DNA from: JAHDCJ01 sp039028895
GTDB taxonomy: Bacteria; Bacteroidota; Bacteroidia; Chitinophagales; Saprospiraceae
DNA: 64,000 nt
NCBI GenBank assembly: GCA_039028895.1
Contig: JBCCHF010000005.1
Span: 171,253 to 235,252 of the forward strand
Direction: 5' to 3'
The notes beneath the pieces are model-generated. The model saw only the letters and a program-made list of their open reading frames with translations, was not told the DNA's origin and did not search any database. The position numbers and the translations under genes are program-made. Positions 52,835 to 62,417 of this stretch are shown here, in pieces. Position 1 is the first letter of the stretch. Every line of letters starts with the position of its first letter.

Positions 52835-53611
52835 ATGAAACCTAAAAAATCTTTTGGGCAACACTTTCTTAAAAACGAAGCCATCGCCGAGCGCATTGCA
52901 ATGAGTATCAGCGAAACTTCTAACGATCTGCCAATGCTTGAGGTTGGACCAGGGAAAGGAATGCTGACGAAATACCTGCTAGAAAAAGGGTTACCGTTGA
53001 CAGTAGTAGAAGCTGACCATGACATGGTTGAATTCCTGAAGGAAAATTTCCATCAGCTTCACGGCAATATTATCAGCGGTGATGTGCTGAGAGAGCCTTT
53101 GGAAGCGTATTTCGATGGGAATTTTGTCGTGATTGGTAATTTCCCTTACAATATTTCTTCCCAGATTTTATTCAAAGTATTGGATCACAAAGACCAGGTT
53201 GTTGAAGTTGTGGGCATGTTTCAAAAGGAAATGGCCGAACGAGTAGCTGCTGCTCCAGGGAATAAAATCTATGGGGTTATCAGTGTACTGATTCAGGCCT
53301 GGTATGAAGTGGAATACCTTTTTGGTGTAAGCCCCGGAAACTTTCATCCTCCTCCCAAGGTTCAATCAGCTGTTATCCGATTAAAGCGGAGAAAAATAGA
53401 GGATAACCCGGACTGTGATATGGACCTTTTCAGGAAGATTGTGAAAGTGACTTTCGGGCAACGAAGAAAAATGCTGCGGAATACCCTGAAATCTTTTGTA
53501 AATGATCCTGAATGGCTTGCCCATCCGTCTTTGACGAAGCGTCCTGAGCAATTATCAGTAGCACAATTTGTCGAATTAACTAATAAGGTGAACGAACGCC
53601 TGAAATGTTAA
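52835..53611 (+). CDS. rsmA: 16S rRNA (adenine-1518/1519-N6)-dimethyltransferase
   Basis: RsmA (KsgA) dimethylates A1518 and A1519 near the 3' end of 16S rRNA. The 258-residue product has the family start KKSFGQHFLKNEAIAERIA, the SAM motif LEVGPGKGMLTKYLL, catalytic NFPYNISSQILFK and the C-terminal RRKMLRNTLK. It is followed after 67 bases by a dehydrogenase gene with its own -7 box. Confidence 0.96.
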   Translation: MKPKKSFGQHFLKNEAIAERIAMSISETSNDLPMLEVGPGKGMLTKYLLEKGLPLTVVEADHDMVEFLKENFHQLHGNIISGDVLREPLEAYFDGNFVVIGNFPYNISSQILFKVLDHKDQVVEVVGMFQKEMAERVAAAPGNKIYGVISVLIQAWYEVEYLFGVSPGNFHPPPKVQSAVIRLKRRKIEDNPDCDMDLFRKIVKVTFGQRRKMLRNTLKSFVNDPEWLAHPSLTKRPEQLSVAQFVELTNKVNERLKC

Positions 53612-53624
53612 TTTATTGCACTGG

Positions 53625-53656
53625 TTTTAGTTTTGATAATAGTTTTTCTAACTTTG
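53625..53656 (+). promoter_or_regulatory. Candidate promoter of the 2-hydroxyacid dehydrogenase gene
   Basis: TAACTTTG at 53649-53656 matches the -7 consensus. TTTT/TTTA at 53625-53629 lies at the -33 spacing. The predicted start of transcription is about 16 bases before the GTG start codon at 53679. Confidence 0.5.
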
Positions 53657-53678
53657 ACGCACCAAAAAACCGGATGGA

Positions 53679-54623
53679 GTGCATCATAAAGGAAGAGTTC
53701 TCATCACCGACCATGTACATCCTGTCTTACTCAATGGCTTTAAGGGAAATGGTTACGAATGTGATTACCAACCTGAAATTCAAACCACTCAGGTTAAAGC
53801 CGTCATACATCAATACCATGGTCTGATTATCAATAGCAAAATTCTGGTTGACCGTTCAATGTTGGACAGTGCTGACCAGCTTCGCTTTATTGGACGACTC
53901 GGTTCCGGGATGGAAATTGTGGATCTTGAATATGCTGCCGCGAAAGGGGTAGCGGTTCACAGTGCCCCTGAAGGCAACCGGAATGCCGTTGCCGAACATG
54001 TTTTAGGGATGGTTTTGGCTTTCGCTAATAACCTTCTTCGCGGCGACAGGGAAGTTCGCGACTTCGTTTGGGAACGCGAACAGAACAGGGGATTTGAAAT
54101 AATGGGTAAGACTATTGGGATTTATGGCTTCGGCCATACCGGCAGTACTCTGGCCAAAAAACTAGGGTCTATGGGCGTAAAAATTCTCGCTTATGACAAG
54201 TATAAAACAGAGTATTCAAATAATATGCCTTGGGTCGAAGAATTGACCGATCCCGATCGGATGTTTTCGGAGATTGATGTGCTAAGTTTACATCTGCCTT
54301 TGACAGATGAAACGAAGCATCTCGTCGACTCTGAATTTCTCCGAAAATTCAGGAAAAAAATTCTCCTTGTGAATACCTCGAGAGGAGCAGTTGTGAAAAC
54401 TGCCGATCTGGTCGTATCATTACGGGAAAATTGGCTTCTCGGAGCTTGTCTCGATGTTTTCGAAAATGAGAAGCCCAAGACTTTTTCTGAAGATGAGCAA
54501 AAATGGTTTAAAGAACTATATTCATTTGATAATGTGGTACTTACACCTCATGTTGCGGGATGGACTATGGAGTCAAAGGAGCGGTTATCTTCTGTTCTTT
54601 TGGACAAAATTTTTAACAAGTAA
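53679..54623 (+). CDS. D-2-hydroxyacid dehydrogenase family protein
   Basis: The 314-residue product begins with GTG, the first in-frame start; an ATG at 53674 is in another frame. The NAD-binding domain has GKTIGIYGFGHTGSTLAKKL (Rossmann GxGxxG), and the catalytic residues follow: Arg in TSRGAVV, Glu in ENEKPK and His in LTPHVAGWT. The sequence is closest to the 3-phosphoglycerate dehydrogenase/SerA-like branch without a C-terminal ACT domain. Substrate is uncertain. It may be the serine-pathway enzyme of this organism. Confidence 0.9.
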   Translation: MHHKGRVLITDHVHPVLLNGFKGNGYECDYQPEIQTTQVKAVIHQYHGLIINSKILVDRSMLDSADQLRFIGRLGSGMEIVDLEYAAAKGVAVHSAPEGNRNAVAEHVLGMVLAFANNLLRGDREVRDFVWEREQNRGFEIMGKTIGIYGFGHTGSTLAKKLGSMGVKILAYDKYKTEYSNNMPWVEELTDPDRMFSEIDVLSLHLPLTDETKHLVDSEFLRKFRKKILLVNTSRGAVVKTADLVVSLRENWLLGACLDVFENEKPKTFSEDEQKWFKELYSFDNVVLTPHVAGWTMESKERLSSVLLDKIFNK

Positions 54624-54685
54624 AAAAGCGCAGTCAATTATTTGTCATAAATGATTTTATGCGACAGAAATACTTAAAAAATTAT

Positions 54686-54716
54686 TTTGTAGATCATTAA
54701 CATTTCCTTAACATTG
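54686..54716 (+). promoter_or_regulatory. Promoter of the TonB receptor/T9SS operon
   Basis: TTTG at 54686-54689 matches the -33 element exactly. TAACATTG at 54709-54716 lies at exactly 19 bases spacing and matches the -7 consensus TAnnTTTG in all but one position. The start codon is at 54770. It is the best two-element match in the window. Confidence 0.65.
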
Positions 54717-54769
54717 TGTGTTCGTCGAAGACTAAAATTTTCGTGTAAAAAATTAAAAGGATTCAGCTT

Positions 54770-57700
54770 ATGGCACGTTACATTTATTTAATTTTTACCT
54801 TATTGTTGTGTTCTGCCTTTGCCTTTGGACAACAGTCCATACAGGGTAAGGTGGTTGATGCAAGTTCTAAGGAGACTCTTCCGTTTGCAAACGTAGTGCT
54901 CCTTAAGGATGGTGTTCAAGTAGTTGGTACTACCACCGATTTCGATGGTAACTATACCCTTACAGGGTTTGATCCAGGTACTTTTAACATCAAAGTAATC
55001 TACGTTGGGTATGCCGACAAGGAAGTTTCCGGTATTACCGTAGCTGCGAGTAAAACAGTTCCGGTTGATATTGAGCTTAATGTTGGTGAAACGCTAACGG
55101 AGATTGTTGTTGTTGAGTATACGGCTCCGTTGATCGAGGCCGATAATACTGCTGGTGGGCAGACGCTCACAAGCAAAGATGTGGAGAAACTGCCGACCAA
55201 GTCAGTTTCTACCCTTGTAAGTACGACCGCTGGTCTTTCTGCTAATGTCAGGGAGGACGGCAATTTCAGTATCCGTGGATCTCGCGAAGGTGATAATATC
55301 ATTTTCGTTGATGGTGTCCGCGTTCGTGGTAGTTCAGTACCTTCAAGTGATATTGAGCAGCTACAGGTTATCACAGGTGGTCTTCCGGCCTCTTATGGTG
55401 ATGTTACCGGTGGTATCGTCAATATTACGACGAAAGGTCCTTCCAGTGAATTCTCTGGCAGCCTCGAACTCGAAACCTCTGAGTTTCTCGATCCATTTGG
55501 TTACAATTTTGTAAATGCATCAATCGCTGGCCCTTTGGTGCAAAGAAAAGTCACAAGAGCTGATGGCTCTGAAGCTAAAGAATCGCTTATCGGTTTCCGC
55601 TTTTCAGGTGAGTTTACCACAGCAAAAGATGGTTCACCAGGATGGGTAGGATACTGGCAGGCAACTGATTCCTATTTGGATCAGATCGAAGCAGATCCTC
55701 TTGTACTAACCAATCAGGGTTATGTCTCAAGAGCATCATTTATTACCGAAAATGATTTCGAACTTACCGACATCAAGCCTAACGCTCGCGTTATGGACTG
55801 GAACGTAAATGGTAAACTCGATTTCAAATTGAGCAATGCTATTGATATTACAATTGGAGCTAACTACCGCGGTTCACATGATAGGAACACCTTCGAATCA
55901 TGGCACTTGCTCAACCATGACAGAAATCCATTTACTGATGCTACGGACCTTCGCGGATTCTTCCGCTTCCGTCATCGCATTGGCCAGACCGGAGCTAACC
56001 TGACGGCTGATGAAGCTAAAGACAAAACAGCTTCATGGATTCAAAATGTATACTATACGCTTCAGTTCGATTACACCAAAAACACAAGACTTACCCAGGA
56101 CATAGAGCATGAAGATGACTTGTTCGCTTATGGGTACATCGGTCAATTTGATGTAAACAGAGCTCCTGTTTATGCAACCACATTTGATCCGATGACACAG
56201 ACCGTAACTGATTCATTGATTGGATTCAGCACTCAGCAAGGTGCCTTTAGCCGTGCAAATACGACTAACCCTGACCTTGCTAACTGGGCGGAGTATGATG
56301 GTATTAACGATGGTGGTGTAAGGGTAACCAACGGTCTTGTAGCAGGTAGTTTCCCTGACGTATACAATGTTAACAATAACCTTCTTCACCGTAATTTCGG
56401 TTGGATCTACAATGGTTACTTCGACAGTGAGAACAACCAGTACAGCTTCCAGGCGAATGGTGCATTTGATATTGCCAAGCCAGGTGTAGAGAATCCTTCC
56501 AAGCACTCAATCCAATTCGGATTCCTTTATGAGCAAAGGGAAGACAGGGCATATAACATTAACCCATTCTCTCTATGGCAATTGGCTCGTCAGTTGGCAA
56601 ATGCTGATTTGACGCTTGATACATCAAATCCAATTTATTCTACAAATCCTGATAATGGAAACACTCAGGTTGACTTTAATGAAATCTCTTCAGAAAACTC
56701 AACCTTCGGACGTGAATTGAGAGCAAGACTGGGAGCTGCTCCTGGTGACTGGATCAATGTTGACGCATTGACGCCTTCAGATCTTTCAATCGACCTGTTC
56801 TCAGCAAATGAGTTGATCTCTAATGGTTTCAATGCTGTACGTATTGACTACTGGGGATATGACTACACTGGTGCTAAAGTAGGTGGCGAATCATCATTCA
56901 GTGATTTCTTCACACAGCGTGATGCTCGTGGTGACCTGCTTCGTCCAGTTGCTCCTTTCCAGCCTATTTATACAGCTGGTTACATTCAGGACAAGTTTAC
57001 ATTTAAAGATATTTTCTTCAACATCGGTGTTCGTGTAGACCGTTATGACGCTAACCAGGAAGTTCTTAAAGATCCATTCCTGCTTTATGGCGCAAGAACA
57101 GTAGCTGAAGCTGGTAACCTTTCTCACCCTGCAAATGTTGGTACAGACTGGATCGTTTATGTTGATAACATTGACAATCCACAGTCAGTAACCGGTTACC
57201 GTGACGGTGAGCAGTGGTATACCAACCAGGGTACACCAGTTAACAGCCCAACTACTATTTATGGTAGTACACGTCCGAATCCATACCTTATTAATGGTAG
57301 TAGCGAAGACATCAAGAATGATGATTTCGATCCTAGCAACTCATTCACAGATTACGATCCACAGATCACTGTGATGCCGCGTATCGCTTTCTCATTCCCT
57401 ATTTCACAGGATGCTGGTTTCTTTGCTCACTATGATGTGCTTGCAGCTCGTCCATCTGGCAACAGCTTGACAACTGCTTTGGATTACTACTACTTCCTTG
57501 ATTTGATTAACAGGGGTGGTATTAACAATCCAAATCTAAAGCCATCTAAGACTGTAGATTATGAAGTTGGTTTCCAGCAAAGGATTTCCAACAGTTCAGC
57601 GATTAAGGTTTCTGTATACTATAAAGAACTCCGCGACATGGTTCAGTCACGCCAGTTCCAGTATGCTTATCCTTCATTCGCATACACTTCATTTGATAAC

Positions 57701-58405
57701 CTCGATTTTGGTACAGTAAAAGGATTCTCATTCCAGTATGACATGCGTCGTACCGGTAATGTTCGTCTTGTAGCGAACTACACACTTCAGTTTGCTGACG
57801 GTACAGGTTCAAATACCACTTCTCAGCGTGGTATCTCGAATCGTGGTAACATCCGTGTGATCTATCCATTTGACTACGACCAGCGCCACACTTTCAACGG
57901 AATCATTGATTACCGTTATGGTTCTGGAGACAAATATAATGGTCCTCGCATCGGTGGTGCTAATATCTTTGCCAATACCGGGTTGAATATTCTGTTAAAA
58001 GTAGCTTCTGGACGTCCTTATACTAAGAACTCCAAGCCAGCTGCTTTCGGATCTAACGAAATTGAAGGTAGCCTTAACGGTGCTCGTCTTCCTTGGACAT
58101 CACAAGTTGATGTACGTCTTGACAAAGATTTCAAGATTGGTGGAAAAGATGGCAAGAAAGGTATGTTCCTTAACGTTTATCTCCGTTCACAGAACTTGTT
58201 GAATACTGGTAATGTAGTTTCAGTATTTTCATTCACACAATCTGCTACAGACGACGGTTTCCTTAACTCAGCTGAAGGACAAACGATCAAGGAAAACCAG
58301 ATTGCACCTGAATCTTTTGAACTATTATATAATCTCCGCTTAAAGCGCAATGGTTTTTATGGTCTCCCAAGAAGAGTCCGGCTTGGAGCTATAATGACCT
58401 TTTAA
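54770..58405 (+). CDS. TonB-dependent outer-membrane receptor with N-terminal CarboxypepD_reg-like domain
   Basis: The 1211-residue product has a signal peptide (1-20, FAFGQ), a carboxypeptidase-regulatory-like beta domain (about 22-110: IQGKVVDASSKETLPFANVV, GFDPGTFNIKVIYVGYADKE), a plug domain (about 115-225: FSIRGSREGDNIIFVDGVRV, GDVTGGIVNITTKGP) and a beta barrel of about 980 residues. It lacks an obvious SusD partner, and the next gene is a giant T9SS cargo. It probably imports or binds a ligand released by, or bound to, the secreted product. The substrate is unknown. Confidence 0.95.
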   Translation: MARYIYLIFTLLLCSAFAFGQQSIQGKVVDASSKETLPFANVVLLKDGVQVVGTTTDFDGNYTLTGFDPGTFNIKVIYVGYADKEVSGITVAASKTVPVDIELNVGETLTEIVVVEYTAPLIEADNTAGGQTLTSKDVEKLPTKSVSTLVSTTAGLSANVREDGNFSIRGSREGDNIIFVDGVRVRGSSVPSSDIEQLQVITGGLPASYGDVTGGIVNITTKGPSSEFSGSLELETSEFLDPFGYNFVNASIAGPLVQRKVTRADGSEAKESLIGFRFSGEFTTAKDGSPGWVGYWQATDSYLDQIEADPLVLTNQGYVSRASFITENDFELTDIKPNARVMDWNVNGKLDFKLSNAIDITIGANYRGSHDRNTFESWHLLNHDRNPFTDATDLRGFFRFRHRIGQTGANLTADEAKDKTASWIQNVYYTLQFDYTKNTRLTQDIEHEDDLFAYGYIGQFDVNRAPVYATTFDPMTQTVTDSLIGFSTQQGAFSRANTTNPDLANWAEYDGINDGGVRVTNGLVAGSFPDVYNVNNNLLHRNFGWIYNGYFDSENNQYSFQANGAFDIAKPGVENPSKHSIQFGFLYEQREDRAYNINPFSLWQLARQLANADLTLDTSNPIYSTNPDNGNTQVDFNEISSENSTFGRELRARLGAAPGDWINVDALTPSDLSIDLFSANELISNGFNAVRIDYWGYDYTGAKVGGESSFSDFFTQRDARGDLLRPVAPFQPIYTAGYIQDKFTFKDIFFNIGVRVDRYDANQEVLKDPFLLYGARTVAEAGNLSHPANVGTDWIVYVDNIDNPQSVTGYRDGEQWYTNQGTPVNSPTTIYGSTRPNPYLINGSSEDIKNDDFDPSNSFTDYDPQITVMPRIAFSFPISQDAGFFAHYDVLAARPSGNSLTTALDYYYFLDLINRGGINNPNLKPSKTVDYEVGFQQRISNSSAIKVSVYYKELRDMVQSRQFQYAYPSFAYTSFDNLDFGTVKGFSFQYDMRRTGNVRLVANYTLQFADGTGSNTTSQRGISNRGNIRVIYPFDYDQRHTFNGIIDYRYGSGDKYNGPRIGGANIFANTGLNILLKVASGRPYTKNSKPAAFGSNEIEGSLNGARLPWTSQVDVRLDKDFKIGGKDGKKGMFLNVYLRSQNLLNTGNVVSVFSFTQSATDDGFLNSAEGQTIKENQIAPESFELLYNLRLKRNGFYGLPRRVRLGAIMTF

Positions 58406-58432
58406 TTAAAACAATTATTTAAAGCTACTGCC

Positions 58433-61400
58433 ATGAATAAATTAAAAGCATTCATTCTGGTTCTGTTCATTTCTGCAATGGCTGCACCTGAATCTGCCTC
58501 TGCTAGGGAGATTGTAGGTGAAGTTGTGGGGCCTCCAACGCCTCCACCAACAACAACATCGCGGAATGACTGTAACCCTTCTACTTCCCAGGTCGACCTG
58601 GATATTAACAACGTCAGGGCTAGGCTGCTTGGAGGCGGGGACCAATGGTGGGACCTTGCTGATGGTCGCTATGTAATTCCTAACGTTCCTTTGGGAGAAA
58701 CAGAGGTGTCATCCATCTTTGCTGCTTCCGTATGGGTAGGTGGTTTTGATGATGGTGGCAACCTTAAGATTGCTGCTCAAACTTACCGCCAGTCAGGAAA
58801 CGATTTCTGGCCAGGCCCTCTAGATGAAAATGGCGAAACAGAACAAGCGACTTGTAATAACTGGGATCGCCACTTTGAAGTACTTGGTTCAAATATCGAC
58901 AGACTTACTGCTGACTATCTTTCAGATGATGATGGTGACGGTAATCCTGATTTTACAATTACAGATGAAGTTGCAGAAGATCTACTGCGTTGGCCGGCTA
59001 AAGGAAACCCACACTTTGCTTCAAGAGTTGGGTTCTCATTGCCAAATCAGGAGCTTGCTCCTTTCTTCGATGCAGATGGTGATGGTCTTTATGATCCACA
59101 AAAAGGTGATTTCCCGATTATCGGTATTACTGATTGTGATATCTCAGATGTTGGAGACGCGACCTATGGTGACCAAATGATCTTCTGGATCTATAATGAT
59201 AAAGGAAATATCCACACTGAAACAGGTGGTGATCGTATCGGAATGGAAGTTCACGCTCTTGCTTTCGGTTTTGCAACTGATGACGAGATTAACAATATGA
59301 GCTTCTACAAGTACAAACTATTCAACAAAGCTACAGAAGCTCTTAACGATTCATACATTGCTATGTGGGTTGACCCTGACCTTGGTTGTTGGAGTAATGA
59401 CTATGTAGGTTGTAATATCGAAGAGATCGATGGTAAGCCAAGAAACCTTGGTATCGTATATAACGGTGAAGCTGTCGATAATGACTGTAGTGGTGTTCCG
59501 GGTTATGGAAGTGAAGTTCCTATGCTTGGTGTTGACTACTTCCGTGGTCCTAGAGATGAATCAGGCACTGAGCTTGGTATGTCAGCCTTTATCTACTATA
59601 ATAATGACTTTTCTACCAATGGTAACCCTGAGGTGGCGATTGACTTCTACGGTTATATGGCCGGTTTCTGGAAAGATGGTTCACCAATCGAATTCGGTGG
59701 TGACGGCTTCCAGGAAGGTACATTTGAAACCAACTTCATGTTCCCATCAGATCCTTCCTCACCTAACGGTCCTGGCGTATGGTCAGAGTGTAGTGAAAAT
59801 AATGATCCTGCTGACCGTCGTTTCGTTCAGTCTTCAGGTCCTTTCCGTCTTGATCCTGGTGCTACTAACGAGGTGATTATCGGAGCGGTTTGGGTGCCAC
59901 GTGGTGAGTATCCTTGTCCTACTTTCACTCCACTATTAGCTGCGGATGATGTTGCTCAGAAATTGTTCGATAACTGCTTTGACCTTGTTGATGGTCCTGA
60001 TGCCCCTGAAATTGAAATCGTTGAGATGGACCAGGAGTTAGTACTATCACTTGTAAATCTTGCAGGAAATAACATTGGTGAAAACTATATGGAGCAGGAT
60101 CCATTTATTTCTCCTGCTTTGACTGATGATCTATTCTATGAGTTTGAAGGTTATGTACTTTACCAATTGGCAAGTGCAGAGGTTTCTCCATCAGAATATG
60201 ATGATCCTGAGCAAGCACGTGAAGTTGCAATTGTAGACATCAAAAATGGTGTCTCAACTATCGTAAACTACGAGCAATTCCCAGATCCTGAATTCTTCGA
60301 CGGGAAAGTTCCTGTCGTACAGATTGAGTCACCGGATAATGGTATTGTTCACTCATTTAATATTACTAATGACCTTTTTGCAACTGGTGATAGCCGTTTG
60401 GTTAACCATACTAAGTACTACTACTCAGTTGTAGCTTATGCATATAACAACTGGCTACAGTTTGATCCGTTCACTGAAGACGGTCAGGAAAGGCAATACC
60501 TGCCAGGTCGTAGAAATATTAAGGTATTCACTGCTATCCCTCATATCAATGATCCTGAGGTAGGTGGTACAATTGTTAACGCAAAATATGGCGATTCACC
60601 TGAGATTACCCGTTTTGACGGTGTAGGAAACAGTGGATTGTTTATGGAAGTAGCTGACGGAGTAGCTGATGCTATTCTTGCTGAGTCAGATAATGTTCTT
60701 GATGAAATTACTTACAAAGCTGGAGCTGGTCCATTCTCAGTTAAAGTTGTAAACCCATTGAATGTTGTTGATGGTAGCTATGATTTGGCTATTCTCGATA
60801 ATAATCTTGCAGATGAGGAATTACAAGATTCTATTTTCTGGCGTCTAAGCAATGGAAGTACAACCTGGTATGCAGATCGTACGATTGATCGCCAGGATGA
60901 GCGCCTAATTCCTGAATTAGGTATTTCAGTCACCATGCAGCAAGTTGTTGATCCAGGTATTGAAACTATGATCGACAATGGATTCATCGGAGCTACTTCT
61001 GAGCAACTTGATGGTGGAGATGCCTGGTATGGTGGTCTTCCTGATGGTCCAGGTGGTTCAATTTTCAACTTTATCCGTACGGATGCGCAAGAAGAAGATG
61101 AAATCCGCGATCCATTACAAATTTACTCTGGTGTACTTGGCGGTTCCTGGTATCCATATGCCTTGACATCCTGGAAGCTTGATCCTGCAGCAGGTGATGT
61201 TGTCACTCCTGCATGGACAAATAACTTCTCTGGCCAAGTTGATCTTCGTAACAAACTTGAAGACCTGATCAGTGTCGATATTGTACTTACATCAGATAAG
61301 TCCAAGTGGAGCCGTTGTCCTGTAATCAATACTTTCTCAAGAGCATATAACTCAGAAGGTTTGATTCCTATCAATGGTGATGCTGGAATTTATAAAGTGC

Positions 61401-62344
61401 GTACAGCTGAATCAGTTGGACAAGATGGTCTTCCTGATGGTACTGGTACCGGTATGGGCTGGTTCCCAGGTTATGCATACAATGTTGAGACTGGAGAGCG
61501 TTTGAATGTTTTCTTTGGAGAAAATGCCCTGTATGACCAGGCATTCTCAGATGCTACTAATATTCCTGTTTCAAATGGTAACGATATGATCTGGAATCCA
61601 ACTTCAGATGCTATTACACCAGTGCAGAACCCGCCATTCATTACTTCATTTGCTGAAGTTCCAGTTGGTGGTCAGCATACAATTTACGTTACTAATACAG
61701 TTTACGACGAAGGTGCTGAACTGGCAACTAACCTTGCAAGCCCGAGTCCTGTTCTTCAGATCGGAGCATGGTCGTCAGTTATTTGGACCTCTATTCCATT
61801 ATTGCCAGAAGGTACTACTCTGAATTCAGTTGATCAGGGTATTGTTCCTTCAGATGTAATCTTCAGGTTAAGGGTTAACAGCCCATTCGAATGGCAAGAA
61901 GGTGTACTTGAGAACGAAGAAACTGGATATCCAAAGTATGAGTTCGCAATGGAAGGATTTAACACAGTTACCAATGATGTTGCTACTGCTGAATCAGCAC
62001 TTGACATCATCCAGGTTGTACCAAATCCATACTATGCATTCTCAAGCTATGAAAGCACACAGTTTGAGAATATCGTCAAAATCACGAACCTGCCTAACGA
62101 AGCAGTCATTACCATCTTCTCATTAGATGGCAGGCTAATTCGTCGCTACAACAGAAATGAAGTAGTTCCATCAGGTCCGATTTATGACCAGGTTGTCACT
62201 TCACTTGAGTGGGATCTTAGAAACCAGCAAGGCATACCGGTAGCTTCCGGTGTTTACCTGATCCACATTGATGCTGGTACTCTGGGAGAACGTGTTATCA
62301 AGTGGTTCGGCACCATGCGTAAATTTGATACTTTAGGATTATAA
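58433..62344 (+). CDS. Giant secreted surface protein with FlgD/Por-like C-terminal domain
   Basis: The 1303-residue product has a signal peptide (about 1-24) and a short Pro/Thr-rich linker, then a long beta-rich body. It contains Asp-rich calcium-binding-like repeats (DDDGDGNPDF, DADGDGLYDPQKGDFP). The C terminus is a FlgD/Por-type sorting domain: VVPNPYYAFSSYE (about 1198-1210), VITIFSLDGRLIRRYN and GVYLIHIDAG, then a short tail ending near GTMRKFD. This type is exported through T9SS. Its gene starts 27 bases after the receptor and ends 73 bases before a PorV-like barrel, so export and receptor functions are linked genetically. Confidence 0.88.
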   Translation: MNKLKAFILVLFISAMAAPESASAREIVGEVVGPPTPPPTTTSRNDCNPSTSQVDLDINNVRARLLGGGDQWWDLADGRYVIPNVPLGETEVSSIFAASVWVGGFDDGGNLKIAAQTYRQSGNDFWPGPLDENGETEQATCNNWDRHFEVLGSNIDRLTADYLSDDDGDGNPDFTITDEVAEDLLRWPAKGNPHFASRVGFSLPNQELAPFFDADGDGLYDPQKGDFPIIGITDCDISDVGDATYGDQMIFWIYNDKGNIHTETGGDRIGMEVHALAFGFATDDEINNMSFYKYKLFNKATEALNDSYIAMWVDPDLGCWSNDYVGCNIEEIDGKPRNLGIVYNGEAVDNDCSGVPGYGSEVPMLGVDYFRGPRDESGTELGMSAFIYYNNDFSTNGNPEVAIDFYGYMAGFWKDGSPIEFGGDGFQEGTFETNFMFPSDPSSPNGPGVWSECSENNDPADRRFVQSSGPFRLDPGATNEVIIGAVWVPRGEYPCPTFTPLLAADDVAQKLFDNCFDLVDGPDAPEIEIVEMDQELVLSLVNLAGNNIGENYMEQDPFISPALTDDLFYEFEGYVLYQLASAEVSPSEYDDPEQAREVAIVDIKNGVSTIVNYEQFPDPEFFDGKVPVVQIESPDNGIVHSFNITNDLFATGDSRLVNHTKYYYSVVAYAYNNWLQFDPFTEDGQERQYLPGRRNIKVFTAIPHINDPEVGGTIVNAKYGDSPEITRFDGVGNSGLFMEVADGVADAILAESDNVLDEITYKAGAGPFSVKVVNPLNVVDGSYDLAILDNNLADEELQDSIFWRLSNGSTTWYADRTIDRQDERLIPELGISVTMQQVVDPGIETMIDNGFIGATSEQLDGGDAWYGGLPDGPGGSIFNFIRTDAQEEDEIRDPLQIYSGVLGGSWYPYALTSWKLDPAAGDVVTPAWTNNFSGQVDLRNKLEDLISVDIVLTSDKSKWSRCPVINTFSRAYNSEGLIPINGDAGIYKVRTAESVGQDGLPDGTGTGMGWFPGYAYNVETGERLNVFFGENALYDQAFSDATNIPVSNGNDMIWNPTSDAITPVQNPPFITSFAEVPVGGQHTIYVTNTVYDEGAELATNLASPSPVLQIGAWSSVIWTSIPLLPEGTTLNSVDQGIVPSDVIFRLRVNSPFEWQEGVLENEETGYPKYEFAMEGFNTVTNDVATAESALDIIQVVPNPYYAFSSYESTQFENIVKITNLPNEAVITIFSLDGRLIRRYNRNEVVPSGPIYDQVVTSLEWDLRNQQGIPVASGVYLIHIDAGTLGERVIKWFGTMRKFDTLGL

Positions 62345-62417
62345 AACTTAAGAGTTCTGGCTGCGGGGAAATGGAAACCCTGCAGCCAGATCCTAATACC
62401 CTTAAATTTTGCCAATA